A stretch of 64,000 bases of DNA from Aquimonas sp. (lineage in GTDB: Bacteria > Pseudomonadota > Gammaproteobacteria > Xanthomonadales > Xanthomonadaceae), in contig JAKOMQ010000009.1 of assembly GCA_022241605.1 (NCBI GenBank), positions 1 through 64,000 on the forward strand. Reading direction: 5' to 3'. Below the pieces are notes generated by a model. It had not been told where the DNA came from, did no database searches, and worked only from the letters and a program-made list of their open reading frames with translations. Shown here in pieces: positions 41,925 through 50,622 of the stretch. The position numbers and the translations under genes were made by a program. Every line of letters starts with the position of its first letter. Position 1 is the stretch's first letter.

Positions 41925-43568
41925 GTGCAGAGCGACGCAATCAAGACCGGTCCCGCCCGTGCCCCCGCCCGCGCCATGCTGCGCGCCACGGGTCTGGATG
42001 ACGCCGCGATCGCAAAGCCGCTGGTGGCGGTGGTTCATACCTGGTCGGATGTCAGCCCCTGCAACATCAACCTGCGCGAGCTGGCCCAGCACGTCGGCAT
42101 CGGCGTCCGTCGCGCCGGGGGCACGCCGATCGAGTTCAACACGATTGCCGTTACCGACGGCATCGCCATGGGCTCGGAGGGCATGCGCGCATCGCTGCCC
42201 TCGCGCGAGGTCATCGCCGACTCCATCGAGCTGGCCGTGCGCGGCCACTGCCTGGACGCTGTCGTGCTGCTGGTCGGCTGCGACAAGACGATCCCCGCAG
42301 CCGCGATGGCGCTGGGCCGCCTCAACCTGCCCGGCCTGATCCTGTACGGCGGCACCATCCTGCCGGGCCGCTGCAAGGACAAGGCGATCACCATCCAGGA
42401 CGTGTTCGAGGCGGTCGGCGCACATTCGGCCGGGCGCATCGACGACGCCGAGCTGATGGAAGTCGAGAAGGCCGCCTGCCCCGGTGCCGGCGCCTGCGGC
42501 GGCCAGTTCACCGCCAACACCATGGCCATGGTGATGACCTTCCTGGGCCTGTCTCCGATGGGCCTGAACGACATCCCCGCGCCCGCGCCGGAAAAGCGCG
42601 ACGCGGCCGAAGCCTGCGGTGAGCAGGTCATGCACCTGTTTGCGAATCAGGGCCCGCTGCCGCGCGAGATCATCACGGTCGACAGCCTGCGCAACGCCGC
42701 GCGCGCGGTGTCGGCCACCGCCGGTTCGACCAATGCCGCCCTGCATCTGCTGGCGATCGCGCACGAGGCCGGCGTGGCCTTCGATCTGGAAGAGTTCCAG
42801 GCGGCATCGAGCGTGCCGGTGATCGCCGACCTCAAACCCGGCGGCCGCTATACCGCGGCCGAGCTGTACACGATGGGCGGCACCGCACTGGTTGCCCGGG
42901 AAATGAAGGATGCCGGGCTGCTTTTCGATACGCCCACCGTCAGCGGCCGCAGCTTCTTCACCGAGATTGACGCCGCACCAGCGGGTGACCCCAACCAAGA
43001 CGCTGTTCGCCCGGTGAGCGATCCCATCAAGCCCACCGGCGGCTACTCGATTCTCTACGGCAACCTCGCGCCCGAGGGCTGCATCGTCAAGCTGGCCGGC
43101 CACGGCCGTCGTCGCCATGAAGGCCCGGCCAAAGTGTTCGATTCCGAAGACGCCGCGTTCGCCGCCGTGCAGGCGCGCGAGATCGAGGCCGGCGACATCG
43201 TGGTGATCCGCTTCGAGGGCCCGGCCGGCGGCCCCGGCATGCGCGAGATGCTGGCGGTCACCGCAGCACTTGTTGGCCAGGGTCTGGGCAACGAGGTCGC
43301 GCTGATCACCGACGGCCGCTTTTCCGGAGCCACCCACGGCTTCATGGTCGGCCACGCCAGCCCGGAAGCCGCGCGTGGCGGCCCGATCGCCCAGCTGGCC
43401 GACGGCGACACCGTGATCATCGACGTGGACCGGCGTGTGCTGGAAACCACCGCCGACCTGTCGCGCCGCATCCCCGCCCGCATCGCCGCGCGCGTCGAGA
43501 CCGGCGTGCTGGCCAAGTACGCCCGGCTGGTCAGCTCCGCCTCGCGCGGCGCGATCACCACCGGTTGA
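41925..43568 (+). CDS. ilvD: Dihydroxy-acid dehydratase
   Basis: A 547-residue Fe/S dehydratase that converts dihydroxy-isovalerate and its isoleucine homologue to the keto acids. Cluster cysteines are visible in [24 protein letters not shown] and [19 protein letters not shown], the last being the family signature. Other blocks are [20 protein letters not shown] and the C-terminal [22 protein letters not shown]. Translation starts at GTG 41925, with AGGAA in front; the frame is open to 41883 but without ribosome site. It is the first structural gene after the attenuator, unlike the enterobacterial order where ilvG comes first. Confidence 0.95.
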   Translation: MQSDAIKTGPARAPARAMLRATGLDDAAIAKPLVAVVHTWSDVSPCNINLRELAQHVGIGVRRAGGTPIEFNTIAVTDGIAMGSEGMRASLPSREVIADSIELAVRGHCLDAVVLLVGCDKTIPAAAMALGRLNLPGLILYGGTILPGRCKDKAITIQDVFEAVGAHSAGRIDDAELMEVEKAACPGAGACGGQFTANTMAMVMTFLGLSPMGLNDIPAPAPEKRDAAEACGEQVMHLFANQGPLPREIITVDSLRNAARAVSATAGSTNAALHLLAIAHEAGVAFDLEEFQAASSVPVIADLKPGGRYTAAELYTMGGTALVAREMKDAGLLFDTPTVSGRSFFTEIDAAPAGDPNQDAVRPVSDPIKPTGGYSILYGNLAPEGCIVKLAGHGRRRHEGPAKVFDSEDAAFAAVQAREIEAGDIVVIRFEGPAGGPGMREMLAVTAALVGQGLGNEVALITDGRFSGATHGFMVGHASPEAARGGPIAQLADGDTVIIDVDRRVLETTADLSRRIPARIAARVETGVLAKYARLVSSASRGAITTG

Positions 43569-43621
43569 TGCCGCTGCCGCCCCTATCCACCCACTCACGC
43601 CCCGAACGAGCCAAGGAATAA

Positions 43622-44665
43622 ATGATGAGCCAGCCGACCAACCCTGCCGCCACCCTGCCCCGCGTCGCCATCGTCGGCTACGGCAGCCAAGGCCGCGCCC
43701 ACGCGATGAACCTGCGCGACTCCGGCGCTGATGTCGTCATCGGCCTGCGTCCAGGCGGCCCGACCGAGGCCAAGGCCAAGGCGGACGGATTCACCGTCAA
43801 GACGCCCGCGGAGGCCATCCGCGAAGCCGGCCTGATCGCCGTGCTGACGCCGGACATGGTGCAGCCACAGCTGTATCGCGAGCACATCGAGCCGAATATC
43901 CAGCCCGGCACCTGCCTGCTGTTCGCGCACGGCCTGAACGTGCACTACGGCGAAATCACCCCGCGCGAGGATCTCGATGTGATCCTGGTGGCGCCCAAGG
44001 GCCCGGGCGCGCTGGTCCGCCGCGAATTCGAGATCGGCCGCGGCGTGCCCTGCGTCTACGCCGTCAACGCCGATCGCTCCGGCAAGGCCGAAGAGCTCGC
44101 CTTGGCCTACTGTGCCGGCGTCGGCGGCGCGCGCGCCAAGGCGATCAAGACCACCTTCAAGGAAGAGACCGAGACCGACCTGTTCGGCGAGCAGGCGGTG
44201 CTGTGCGGCGGCGCGACGAAGCTGGTGCTGGCCGGCTGGGAAACCCTGGTCGAAGCCGGCTACCAGCCCGAGATCGCCTACTACGAGTGCCTGCATGAGC
44301 TCAAGCTCATTGTCGATCTGCTCTACGACGGCGGCCTGACCCGCATGCACGAGTTCATCAGCGAGACCGCGCAGTACGGCGACCTGACCCGCGGCCCGCG
44401 GGTGATCGATGCCGACACCAAGGCACGCATGAAGGAGATCCTGACCGAGATCCAGGACGGCACCTTCGCGCGTCAGTGGATCGCCGAGTACAAGGCCGGC
44501 AACCCGGAATACCAGCGCCTGAAGCAGGCCGACCTGGATCATCCCATCGAGAAGATCGGCAAGACCCTGCGCGCCGAAATGGCCTGGCTGAATGCCGCAC
44601 CGAAGGCTGCAGAAACCCCCGCCGCCGACGCGCCCGCTGCAAAGCGGCAGGACGCCGCCGCATGA
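43622..44665 (+). CDS. ilvC: Ketol-acid reductoisomerase
   Basis: A 347-residue class I enzyme that isomerises and reduces acetolactate or acetohydroxybutyrate. The NADPH-binding loop is [20 protein letters not shown]; the Mg2+/substrate region comprises [20 protein letters not shown] and [20 protein letters not shown], and then [19 protein letters not shown]. Short length and a single knotted domain mark the class I form. The start could be 43622 or 43625 (ATGATG), with AAGGA in front. The last about 20 residues are A/P-rich and variable. Its stop overlaps the acetolactate synthase start by four bases (ATGA). Confidence 0.96.
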   Translation: MMSQPTNPAATLPRVAIVGYGSQGRAHAMNLRDSGADVVIGLRPGGPTEAKAKADGFTVKTPAEAIREAGLIAVLTPDMVQPQLYREHIEPNIQPGTCLLFAHGLNVHYGEITPREDLDVILVAPKGPGALVRREFEIGRGVPCVYAVNADRSGKAEELALAYCAGVGGARAKAIKTTFKEETETDLFGEQAVLCGGATKLVLAGWETLVEAGYQPEIAYYECLHELKLIVDLLYDGGLTRMHEFISETAQYGDLTRGPRVIDADTKARMKEILTEIQDGTFARQWIAEYKAGNPEYQRLKQADLDHPIEKIGKTLRAEMAWLNAAPKAAETPAADAPAAKRQDAAA

Positions 44666-46428
44666 ACGCCCGCGCCGCCCAAAGCCTGGACGCGCCTGTG
44701 GTGTCGGCCATGCCTGCGTCCGCGCCTTCTGCATCGACGGCCTCGAAGCCGGCCAAGAACGGTGCCGAACTGATGGCCCGCTGCCTTGAAGCCGAGGGCA
44801 CGGACGTGCTGTTCGGCTACCCGGGCGGCGCGATCATGCCCTTCTACGATGCGCTCACCGGCTCTTCGATGCGCCATATCCTGGTTCGCCACGAACAAGG
44901 GGCCGCGCTGGCAGCCAACGGCTTCGCGCGCGCCTCCGGCAAGGTCGGCGTGTGCGTGGCCACCTCGGGGCCCGGCGCATCCAACCTGGTCACCGGCATC
45001 GCCGATGCCTTTCTCGATTCGGTGCCGATGGTGGTGTTGACCGGGCAGGTGCCGACCACCCTGATGGGCACCGACGCCTTCCAGGAGCTGGACGTCTACG
45101 GCATGACCCTGCCGATCGTGAAGCACAGCTTCCTGCTGCGCTCGATCGAAGACCTTCCCAAGGTGGTGCACGAGGCCTTCCGCATCGCCAAGAGCGGGCG
45201 CCCCGGACCGGTGCTGATCGACTTCCCGAAAGACGTGCAGAACGCTCCAGCCGAGCACCTGCGCCCGCTGCCGCCGTCAACCCATGACACCCTGCCGCAG
45301 CCTTCGGCGGCGCAGCTGATCGAAGCCATCTCAGCGATCGCCTCGGCCGAGCGTCCCATCGTCTACGCCGGCCAGGGCGTGGTGCTGGGCGATGCGGTGG
45401 CGGAGTTCCGCGCCTTCGTCGAGGCTGCGCGGCTCCCCACCGTGCTGACGCTGCGCGGCCAGGGCAACCTGCCGCCGGATCATCCCTACCTGATTGGCAT
45501 GTTGGGCATGCACGGCACCCGCGCGGCGAATACCGCGGTGCAGGAGTGCGACCTGTTGATTTGCATCGGCGCGCGCTTCGACGACCGCGCCACCGGCAAG
45601 CTGAGCACGTTCGCCCCGGACGCGCGGGTCATCCATCTGGACGCCGACCCGGCCGAGATCAGCAAGCTGCGGCGGGCCGATGTGCCTCTGTACGGCGACC
45701 TGCGCGACTCTCTGCATGGGCTGGTGGCGGCACGCGGCAACTGCGAGGAATGGCATCAGCGCTGCCAGCGGATGCGCGCGAACTTTGCGCCGCGCTATGA
45801 CGCTCCCGGCAAGGGCGTCTATGCGCCTGCCCTTTTGAGGCGACTGTCGGAGCTGATGCCGCCTGATACGGTGGTTGCCTGCGATGTCGGTCAGCACCAG
45901 ATGTGGGTAGCCCAGCACTGGCGCTTCCACCATCCGCGCAACCACCTGACCTCGGGCGCGCTGGGCACCATGGGCTTCGGCCTGCCTGCAGCGATGGGCG
46001 CGCAGTTCGGCTGCCCGGATCGCCCCGTCGTGCTGGTCTCCGGCGACGGCAGCATCATGATGAACATCCAGGAGCTGGCCACGGTCGCGCGCTGCAAGCT
46101 GCCGATCAAGATGGTGCTGCTGGACAACAGTTCGCTGGGCATGGTCAGGCAGTGGCAGGAGCTTTTTTTCGCGAAGAATTTCAGTGAGATCGACCTCTCC
46201 GACAACCCCGACTTCGCCGCGCTGACCCGCGTGTTCGGCATTCCCGCCGTCCGCCTGGAGCGCCGCGAGGACACGGAGGCGGCGCTGCGCGAGCTGATGG
46301 CCACCCCGGGGCCGGCGCTGCTGCACGTGATCATCGACGCCCGCGCCAACGTGTGGCCGCTGGTGCCACCCAACCACAGCAACGCCACCATGCTGGACGA
46401 GACCCCAACCCATGCGATTCCGGCTTGA
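44662..46428 (+). CDS. ilvG: Acetolactate synthase, large (catalytic) subunit
   Basis: A 588-residue thiamine-diphosphate enzyme catalysing the first common step of branched-chain amino acid synthesis. After an A/S/P-rich extension of 35 residues come [20 protein letters not shown] with the invariant region before the catalytic glutamate in [39 protein letters not shown], and the cofactor motif [20 protein letters not shown] ending in [18 protein letters not shown]. Naming as ilvG rather than ilvB or ilvI follows the neighbouring ilvM-type small subunit. It overlaps ilvC by 4 and ilvM by 17 bases, so all are translationally coupled. Confidence 0.94.
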   Translation: MNARAAQSLDAPVVSAMPASAPSASTASKPAKNGAELMARCLEAEGTDVLFGYPGGAIMPFYDALTGSSMRHILVRHEQGAALAANGFARASGKVGVCVATSGPGASNLVTGIADAFLDSVPMVVLTGQVPTTLMGTDAFQELDVYGMTLPIVKHSFLLRSIEDLPKVVHEAFRIAKSGRPGPVLIDFPKDVQNAPAEHLRPLPPSTHDTLPQPSAAQLIEAISAIASAERPIVYAGQGVVLGDAVAEFRAFVEAARLPTVLTLRGQGNLPPDHPYLIGMLGMHGTRAANTAVQECDLLICIGARFDDRATGKLSTFAPDARVIHLDADPAEISKLRRADVPLYGDLRDSLHGLVAARGNCEEWHQRCQRMRANFAPRYDAPGKGVYAPALLRRLSELMPPDTVVACDVGQHQMWVAQHWRFHHPRNHLTSGALGTMGFGLPAAMGAQFGCPDRPVVLVSGDGSIMMNIQELATVARCKLPIKMVLLDNSSLGMVRQWQELFFAKNFSEIDLSDNPDFAALTRVFGIPAVRLERREDTEAALRELMATPGPALLHVIIDARANVWPLVPPNHSNATMLDETPTHAIPA

Positions 46429-46648
46429 TCTGACGCTGCGGCCGGCCGAAGGTGCGCTGCTGCGCGTGCTGGGCACCGCCGAACGCCGCGGCTATACGCC
46501 TTTGGCTATCGAAGGCCAGCGCAGCGGGGACGATGCCTCCTGGCACCTGCAGCTGACGCTGTCCGGTGAGCGTCCGCCCGAGGGCCTGTGCCGACAGATG
46601 GAGAAGCTCTACGACTGCCTGAAGGTGGAGGTGGCGGAATGTCCTTGA
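46412..46648 (+). CDS. ilvM: Acetolactate synthase small subunit (ACT-domain, IlvM-like)
   Basis: A 78-residue ACT-domain protein expected to stabilise or regulate the large subunit. It reads [33 protein letters not shown], then WHLQLTLSGERPPEGLCRQM and EKLYDCLKVEV, the beta-alpha-beta-beta-alpha-beta order of a single ACT domain. Short length is normal for IlvM. It starts inside ilvG and ends inside ilvE (10-base overlap). Valine sensitivity cannot be predicted. Confidence 0.85.
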   Translation: MRFRLDLTLRPAEGALLRVLGTAERRGYTPLAIEGQRSGDDASWHLQLTLSGERPPEGLCRQMEKLYDCLKVEVAECP

Positions 46649-47499
46649 GCCTCTGGTACAACGGCGAAATCGTTCGCGTCGATGAGGTCGGCATCCACCC
46701 GCTCGCGCATGGTCTGCACTACGGCACCGGAGTGTTCGAGGGCATCCGCGCCTATGCATCTCCCGCCGGCGCCGCGGTGTTCCGCCTGCGCGATCACCTG
46801 GAGCGCATGGCTCGTGGCTGTGACGCGCTGGGCATCCGGTTCTCGGTGAGCGAGTTCGAGGCGGCTACGCTCGCCGTGCTGCGCGAGAACCGGCACCGCG
46901 ACGCCTATATCCGGCCGCTGGCGACTTATGCGCGTGGCGGACTTGGGCTGGATGTCGAAGTGCTGGGCGAGGACGTGCTGGTGGCGTCCATGCCGTGGAA
47001 ACCGCATCTGGGCAGCGATCGGGTCAGGCTCACCCACAGCCCGTATCGGCGCAATACGGCCGCGGCAATTCCGCCGCTGAAACTGTGCGGTGCGTACGTC
47101 AACTCGATTCTTGCCAAACGCGAGGCGACGTCGCGCGGATTCGGCGAAGCCCTGTTCACCGATCTGCAGGGGCACGTCGTCGAGTGCACCGGCGAGAACG
47201 TGTTCATGGTCAAGGGCGGCCGCGTGACCGCGGTCGAACACCCCGACGCCCTGCCCGGCATCACCCGCGCCACGGTGATCGAGTTGGCCGGCGCGGAGGC
47301 GCGCCCGGTCGCGCTGGATGAACTCATGGACGCCGACGAGATCTTCCTCACCGGCACGTCGGCGGAGATCGCCCAGGTCGGCTGGCTGGATCAGCGCGAG
47401 TTCGGTGCCAATCCGATCAGCCTGGAGCTGAGGCGCCTGTATGAGCGCGTAGTCACTGGCCAGGAACACTCACGCAGCGCGTGGCTGACGGTCTACTGA
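46639..47499 (+). CDS. ilvE: Branched-chain amino acid aminotransferase
   Basis: A 286-residue fold-type IV PLP enzyme that converts the keto acids to Leu, Ile and Val. Visible are LWYNGEIVRVDEVGIHPLAH, the motif GLHYGTGVFEGIRAYAS, the region PPLKLCGAYVNSILAKREAT with the probable PLP-binding lysine (K of LKLCGAY), and GHVVECTGENVFMVKGGRV plus LPGITRATVIELA, all typical of bacterial class IV branched-chain transaminases. The start overlaps ilvM. It closes the operon; a long palindrome follows the stop within a few bases. Confidence 0.92.
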   Translation: MSLSLWYNGEIVRVDEVGIHPLAHGLHYGTGVFEGIRAYASPAGAAVFRLRDHLERMARGCDALGIRFSVSEFEAATLAVLRENRHRDAYIRPLATYARGGLGLDVEVLGEDVLVASMPWKPHLGSDRVRLTHSPYRRNTAAAIPPLKLCGAYVNSILAKREATSRGFGEALFTDLQGHVVECTGENVFMVKGGRVTAVEHPDALPGITRATVIELAGAEARPVALDELMDADEIFLTGTSAEIAQVGWLDQREFGANPISLELRRLYERVVTGQEHSRSAWLTVY

Positions 47500-47500
47500 T

Positions 47501-47683
47501 GAGAGTGTGTGAGAAAACCATCCGCCTGCTGCGGCCGCCGCTGGGCGCCCGTGGCGGCAGCACGCTACGCGAATTCCGCGGTCATCTGGCCCGCCAACCC
47601 CTTGAATTCGCGCGCCGCGCTTCGCCACCAACGCCCAGCGACGCCCTCGCTACGGCGTCTGGGTTTTTTCACACGCTCTGAGC
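47501..47683. repeat. Dispersed palindrome family, long form
   Basis: Starts GAGAGTGTGTGAGAAAACCA and ends TTTTTTCACACGCTCTGAGC. It is the best preserved long copy: left and right 55 bases are imperfect inverse complements, and the centre has CTACGCGAATTC facing GAATTCGCGCGCCG. It follows ilvE directly. Confidence 0.9.
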
Positions 47684-47713
47684 GCGGGCGGCATCGGGGA
47701 CGTTACTGCGCGC

Positions 47714-47750
47714 ACAAAAAAAAAACCGGCAGACACGAAGTCTGCCGGTT
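47714..47750 (-). terminator. Intrinsic terminator of the phasin gene
   Basis: On the minus strand AACCGGCAGAC-TTCGT-GTCTGCCGGTT is followed by ten T residues. The stem is perfect with 11 base pairs. It could also receive residual ilv readthrough from the other side, where no T-run exists. Confidence 0.88.
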
Positions 47751-47862
47751 CGGAAAGCGCCAAGGACAGGGAGGGAGGTTGTCCTCGGGCTGTCGGCCGC
47801 CGCGGCTTGCCGCGGCGACAGACCTGGGGGGCGCGGGGGCCGCCCCTGATGTGCGTGGCGGA

Positions 47863-48252
47863 TCAGGCGGCCTTTTTGGGCGCAGCCTTGGCCACCGGGC
47901 GGGCAACGGCCTCGCTGGCGACGTCGAAGTTGGTCTTGGCCAGACCGGCCAGCGCTTCGGAGGTCTTGAGGTTCTGGCCGACAAGCTCCTGGCTGACGGC
48001 GATCAGGTGCTCGGAAGCATCCTTCACGAAGGTCATGGTCTTGGGCAGCAGCGTCTTGGCGGTCTCGAGGTCGCGCACTTCGGCGGCTTCGCTGGCGAAG
48101 GCCGAAACGGCGCTCAGGCGGCCTTCGAGGGCCTTGGCCTGAAGGGCGGCAATCGCTTCGAAGTGCTCCACCGCGATCGCGTTCATGCGCAGGGCGGATT
48201 CGGTCAGCTGCTTGGTGTACTGGCTGAACTGGGCGTTGATCTGATCGAACAT
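47863..48252 (-). CDS. Phasin family protein
   Basis: A 129-residue helical protein of the phasin family, which coats polyhydroxyalkanoate granules. It starts MFDQINAQFSQYTKQLTESA and goes on ALEGRLSAVSAFASEAAEVR, TLLPKTMTFVKDASEHLIAV and SQELVGQNLKTSEALAGLAK, an uninterrupted amphipathic helix pattern, with an Ala/Lys-rich tail (VAKAAPKKAA). Length is typical. No polymerase or depolymerase gene for the polymer is near. It is monocistronic between its own terminator and a 166-base upstream region. Confidence 0.88.
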   Translation of the reverse strand: MFDQINAQFSQYTKQLTESALRMNAIAVEHFEAIAALQAKALEGRLSAVSAFASEAAEVRDLETAKTLLPKTMTFVKDASEHLIAVSQELVGQNLKTSEALAGLAKTNFDVASEAVARPVAKAAPKKAA

Positions 48253-48303
48253 GGCGTTCTCCTGAACTGTGCGGCGGGGTGTGGGAAGAGACTAGCCCAG
48301 ACT

Positions 48304-48317
48304 TTGCTGCATCGCAA
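48304..48317. promoter_or_regulatory. Possible regulator site upstream of the phasin gene
   Basis: TTGCTGCATCGCAA is a short dyad (TTGC...GCAA), 52 bases before the phasin start. Granule regulators of the PhaR type bind TGC-rich dyads in front of phasin genes in other proteobacteria. No phaR gene is in the window, so this remains a suggestion. Confidence 0.3.
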
Positions 48318-48418
48318 CATAAACGGGCAAAGAAGCCGCCTCTCGTTTAGTCAAGATTCAGTGAAATGCTTGACACAATCTGTTAACCCTGAGTTCCCAT
48401 ACGCTTGGGTAGGGAAGA

Positions 48419-48775
48419 TCAGGGGCCGCGATAGCGAGCGCCAGACGTGCAGGTTTCGTGCACGACCACCATGGAAAGCTCGGCCAAAGCGGGCTTCAAC
48501 TGTTCCCAGATCCACACTGCCAAGCGTTCGCTGGTCGGGTTTTCAAGGCCCGGCACATCATTCAGATAGTGATGATCGAGCCGGTCGTAGATCGGCTGGA
48601 ACGCCGCCTTGATGTCGGCGAAATCCATCAGCCAGCCCATCTCGGCGTCGAGTTCGCCTTCGACGTGGATCTCCACCCGAAAACTGTGCCCATGCACGCG
48701 AGCGCACTTGTGGCCAGGCGGGACCTTGGGCAAGCGATGTGCGGCCTCCAGGGTGAAGACCTTGAAGATTTCCAT
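48419..48775 (-). CDS. queD: 6-carboxytetrahydropterin synthase (queuosine pathway)
   Basis: A 118-residue enzyme that converts 7,8-dihydroneopterin triphosphate to 6-carboxy-tetrahydropterin, an early step of queuosine synthesis. Zinc ligands are H13 in EAAHRL and H28/H30 in VHGHSF; the catalytic cysteine is C24 in [11 protein letters not shown]. Later blocks [28 protein letters not shown] and [16 protein letters not shown] carry the catalytic His/Asp/Glu set. The start at 48775 gives the standard length; the frame is open to 48820. No other que genes are adjacent. Confidence 0.92.
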   Translation of the reverse strand: MEIFKVFTLEAAHRLPKVPPGHKCARVHGHSFRVEIHVEGELDAEMGWLMDFADIKAAFQPIYDRLDHHYLNDVPGLENPTSERLAVWIWEQLKPALAELSMVVVHETCTSGARYRGP

Positions 48776-48843
48776 GGTGGGCTCCGGAAACGACGTGGGC
48801 CCCGCTCGCGCAGGGCCCACGGGTGGCGTATTGGTCGCTCAGT

Positions 48844-49701
48844 TTACGCCGCGAACAGCGCCTTCATCTTCTTCATCGCCGCCGATTCGATCTGGCGGAT
48901 GCGTTCGGCGGAAACGCCGTACTCGTCGGCGAGTTCCTGCAGGGTGATCTTGCCGTCACCCAGCCAGCGCCGCTTGACGATGTCCCGCGACCGCGCGTCA
49001 AGGCTGGCAAGGCCATCGCGGAGAATCTCAAGCCGGTTCTCTTCCTCGTCCTCTGCCGCATAGACCAGCGAAGGATCACCGCCCTGCTGGACGAGGTACG
49101 CAGCCGGCGCAGGACGGGCGTCATCATCGGAGTCCGCCGGCGCATCAAAGCCGATGTCCTGACCCTGCAGGCGCGCCTCCATCTCCAGCACCTCGGACTC
49201 CGGCACGTTGAGGTCGCGGGCAATCGTCTTGACCTCTTCATGGTTCATCCAGCCCAGCCGGCGCTTGCTTTTGCGCAGGTTGAAGAACAGCTTGCGCTGG
49301 GCCTTGGTAGTGGCGACCTTGACGATGCGCCAGTTGCGCAGGATGAACTCATGCATCTCGGCGCGAATCCAGTGCACGGCAAAGCTGACCAGTCGGACGC
49401 CCTGATCGGGATCGAAGCGCTTGACCGCCTTCATCAGGCCAATATTGCCTTCCTGGATCAGGTCCGCCAGCTGCAGGCCATAGCCCTTGTAGCCGCGGGC
49501 CACGTGCACGACGAAGCGCAGGTGGGACAGCACAAGATGGCGTGCCGCTTCGAGGTCCTGCTCGGACTGGTAGCGCCGCGCCAGGGTTTGTTCATCCTCC
49601 ACGGCCAGAACCGGGATCCGGTTGACCGAGCCGATATAGGCGTCCAGCGTCCCGATGGCGCTGAGAGCGGGAAAATTGTGAGCCACCAGAGGCTGTGACA
49701 T
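48844..49701 (-). CDS. rpoH: RNA polymerase heat-shock sigma factor (sigma-32)
   Basis: A 285-residue group 3 sigma factor. Region 2 has [40 protein letters not shown] and [20 protein letters not shown]; between regions 2 and 3 is the RpoH-specific stretch [20 protein letters not shown], the Q-R-K-L-F-F-N-L-R signature used by DnaK/DnaJ control. Region 4 ends [23 protein letters not shown] 49701 is chosen because GGAGAAG precedes it; ATG 49713 has no ribosome site. A CIRCE-like operator lies 22-48 bases upstream, implying control by the HrcA repressor in addition to the usual sigma-32 circuitry. Confidence 0.96.
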   Translation of the reverse strand: MSQPLVAHNFPALSAIGTLDAYIGSVNRIPVLAVEDEQTLARRYQSEQDLEAARHLVLSHLRFVVHVARGYKGYGLQLADLIQEGNIGLMKAVKRFDPDQGVRLVSFAVHWIRAEMHEFILRNWRIVKVATTKAQRKLFFNLRKSKRRLGWMNHEEVKTIARDLNVPESEVLEMEARLQGQDIGFDAPADSDDDARPAPAAYLVQQGGDPSLVYAAEDEEENRLEILRDGLASLDARSRDIVKRRWLGDGKITLQELADEYGVSAERIRQIESAAMKKMKALFAA

Positions 49702-49722
49702 GGGCTTCTCCATCAAGCGATT

Positions 49723-49749
49723 TTAGCAGTCTAGCCCTGAGAGTGCTAA
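49723..49749. promoter_or_regulatory. CIRCE-type HrcA operator in front of rpoH
   Basis: TTAGCAGTC-N9-GAGTGCTAA differs from the CIRCE consensus (TTAGCACTC-N9-GAGTGCTAA) at one of 18 positions, with exact spacing. It sits 22 bases before the rpoH start codon, where bound HrcA would block transcription. The hrcA gene is not in the window. Confidence 0.82.
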
Positions 49750-49827
49750 ACCGCGGGTGAAGTTCCTGAGGGGCCTTTGGACGCGCCGACTGTTCAAGGT
49801 GGGGCAAGCGCCACTGAAATCAAGCCT

Positions 49828-49914
49828 GAGAGCCTGTGAAAAAACCCTCCGCCGGCTGCGGCCGCCGCTGGGCGCCCTCGCTACGGCATCTGGGTTTATT
49901 CACACGCTCTGAGC
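49828..49914. repeat. Dispersed palindrome family, short form
   Basis: GAGAGCCTGTGAAAAAACCC ... GGGTTTATTCACACGCTCTG AGC. Left and right ends are inverse complements with few mismatches. The ung gene reads into its right end and stops on its terminal TGA. Confidence 0.88.
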
Positions 49915-50622
49915 GGGCTCAAGGGCTGAGCGAGGCGGCAGCCGCCAATCCACCGGCTGCTCGCCGCGGCCCTGCAGGTACCGGTTGGCGGCCGAAAAAT
50001 GGCCACAGCCCAGAAACCCGCGGTGCGCGGACAGAGGCGACGGATGTGGAGCGCGCAGCACGGCGTGACGAACGCGGTCGATGAGCTTGCCCTTGGCCTG
50101 CGCGTAGCTGCCCCAGAGCATGAACACCAGCCCCTCGCGCTCGTGGCCCAGGCACTCGATCACTGCGTCGGTGAAGGCCTCCCAGCCGCGCCCCTGATGC
50201 GAGCCGGCCTGGCCCGACTCCACCGTCAGCACGGCGTTCAGCAGCAGTACGCCCCGTCGAGCCCAAGGCAGCAGGCAGCCGTGATCTGCCGGGGCGATGC
50301 CCAGGTCGCTCTGCAGCTCCTTGAAGATGTTGCCCAGCGAAGGCGGGATGGCCACGCCGGGCGGCACCGAGAAGCTGAGCCCATGGGCCTGACCCGGCCC
50401 GTGATAGGGATCCTGGCCCAGGATCACCACCTTGACGGCGTCGAAGGGCGTGCTGTCGAGAGCGCTGAAGATTTGCCCGGCAGGCGGATGGATACGGGCG
50501 CCGGCGGCGCGGCGCTCCAGGAGGAAGCCCCTCAGGGCCTGCATCTGCGGCGACAGCAGGGAATCGGACAGGCGCGATTTCCAGCTCGGGTGCAGGCGCA
50601 CCCGCTCCAGCTCGACGCTCAA
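49900..50622 (-). CDS. ung: Uracil-DNA glycosylase
   Basis: A 240-residue family 1 enzyme that removes uracil from DNA. Motif A is VVILGQDPYHGPGQAHGL with catalytic Asp71; LLLNAVLTVESGQAGSHQGR is the uracil-recognition region; HPSPLSAHRGFLGCGHFS is motif B. The start is uncertain: TTG 50622 overlaps the stop of the upstream response regulator and gives the usual N-terminal length; GTG 50601 is an alternative. The last residues QSV and the TGA come from the right end of the palindrome repeat at 49828-49914. Coupling to a response-regulator gene is unusual for ung. Confidence 0.94.
   Translation of the reverse strand: MSVELERVRLHPSWKSRLSDSLLSPQMQALRGFLLERRAAGARIHPPAGQIFSALDSTPFDAVKVVILGQDPYHGPGQAHGLSFSVPPGVAIPPSLGNIFKELQSDLGIAPADHGCLLPWARRGVLLLNAVLTVESGQAGSHQGRGWEAFTDAVIECLGHEREGLVFMLWGSYAQAKGKLIDRVRHAVLRAPHPSPLSAHRGFLGCGHFSAANRYLQGRGEQPVDWRLPPRSALEPAQSV

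Noticed and set aside
41493-43598. A 701-codon open frame on the minus strand
   Set aside because: Antisense to ilvD and the attenuator; composition is that of a shadow frame.
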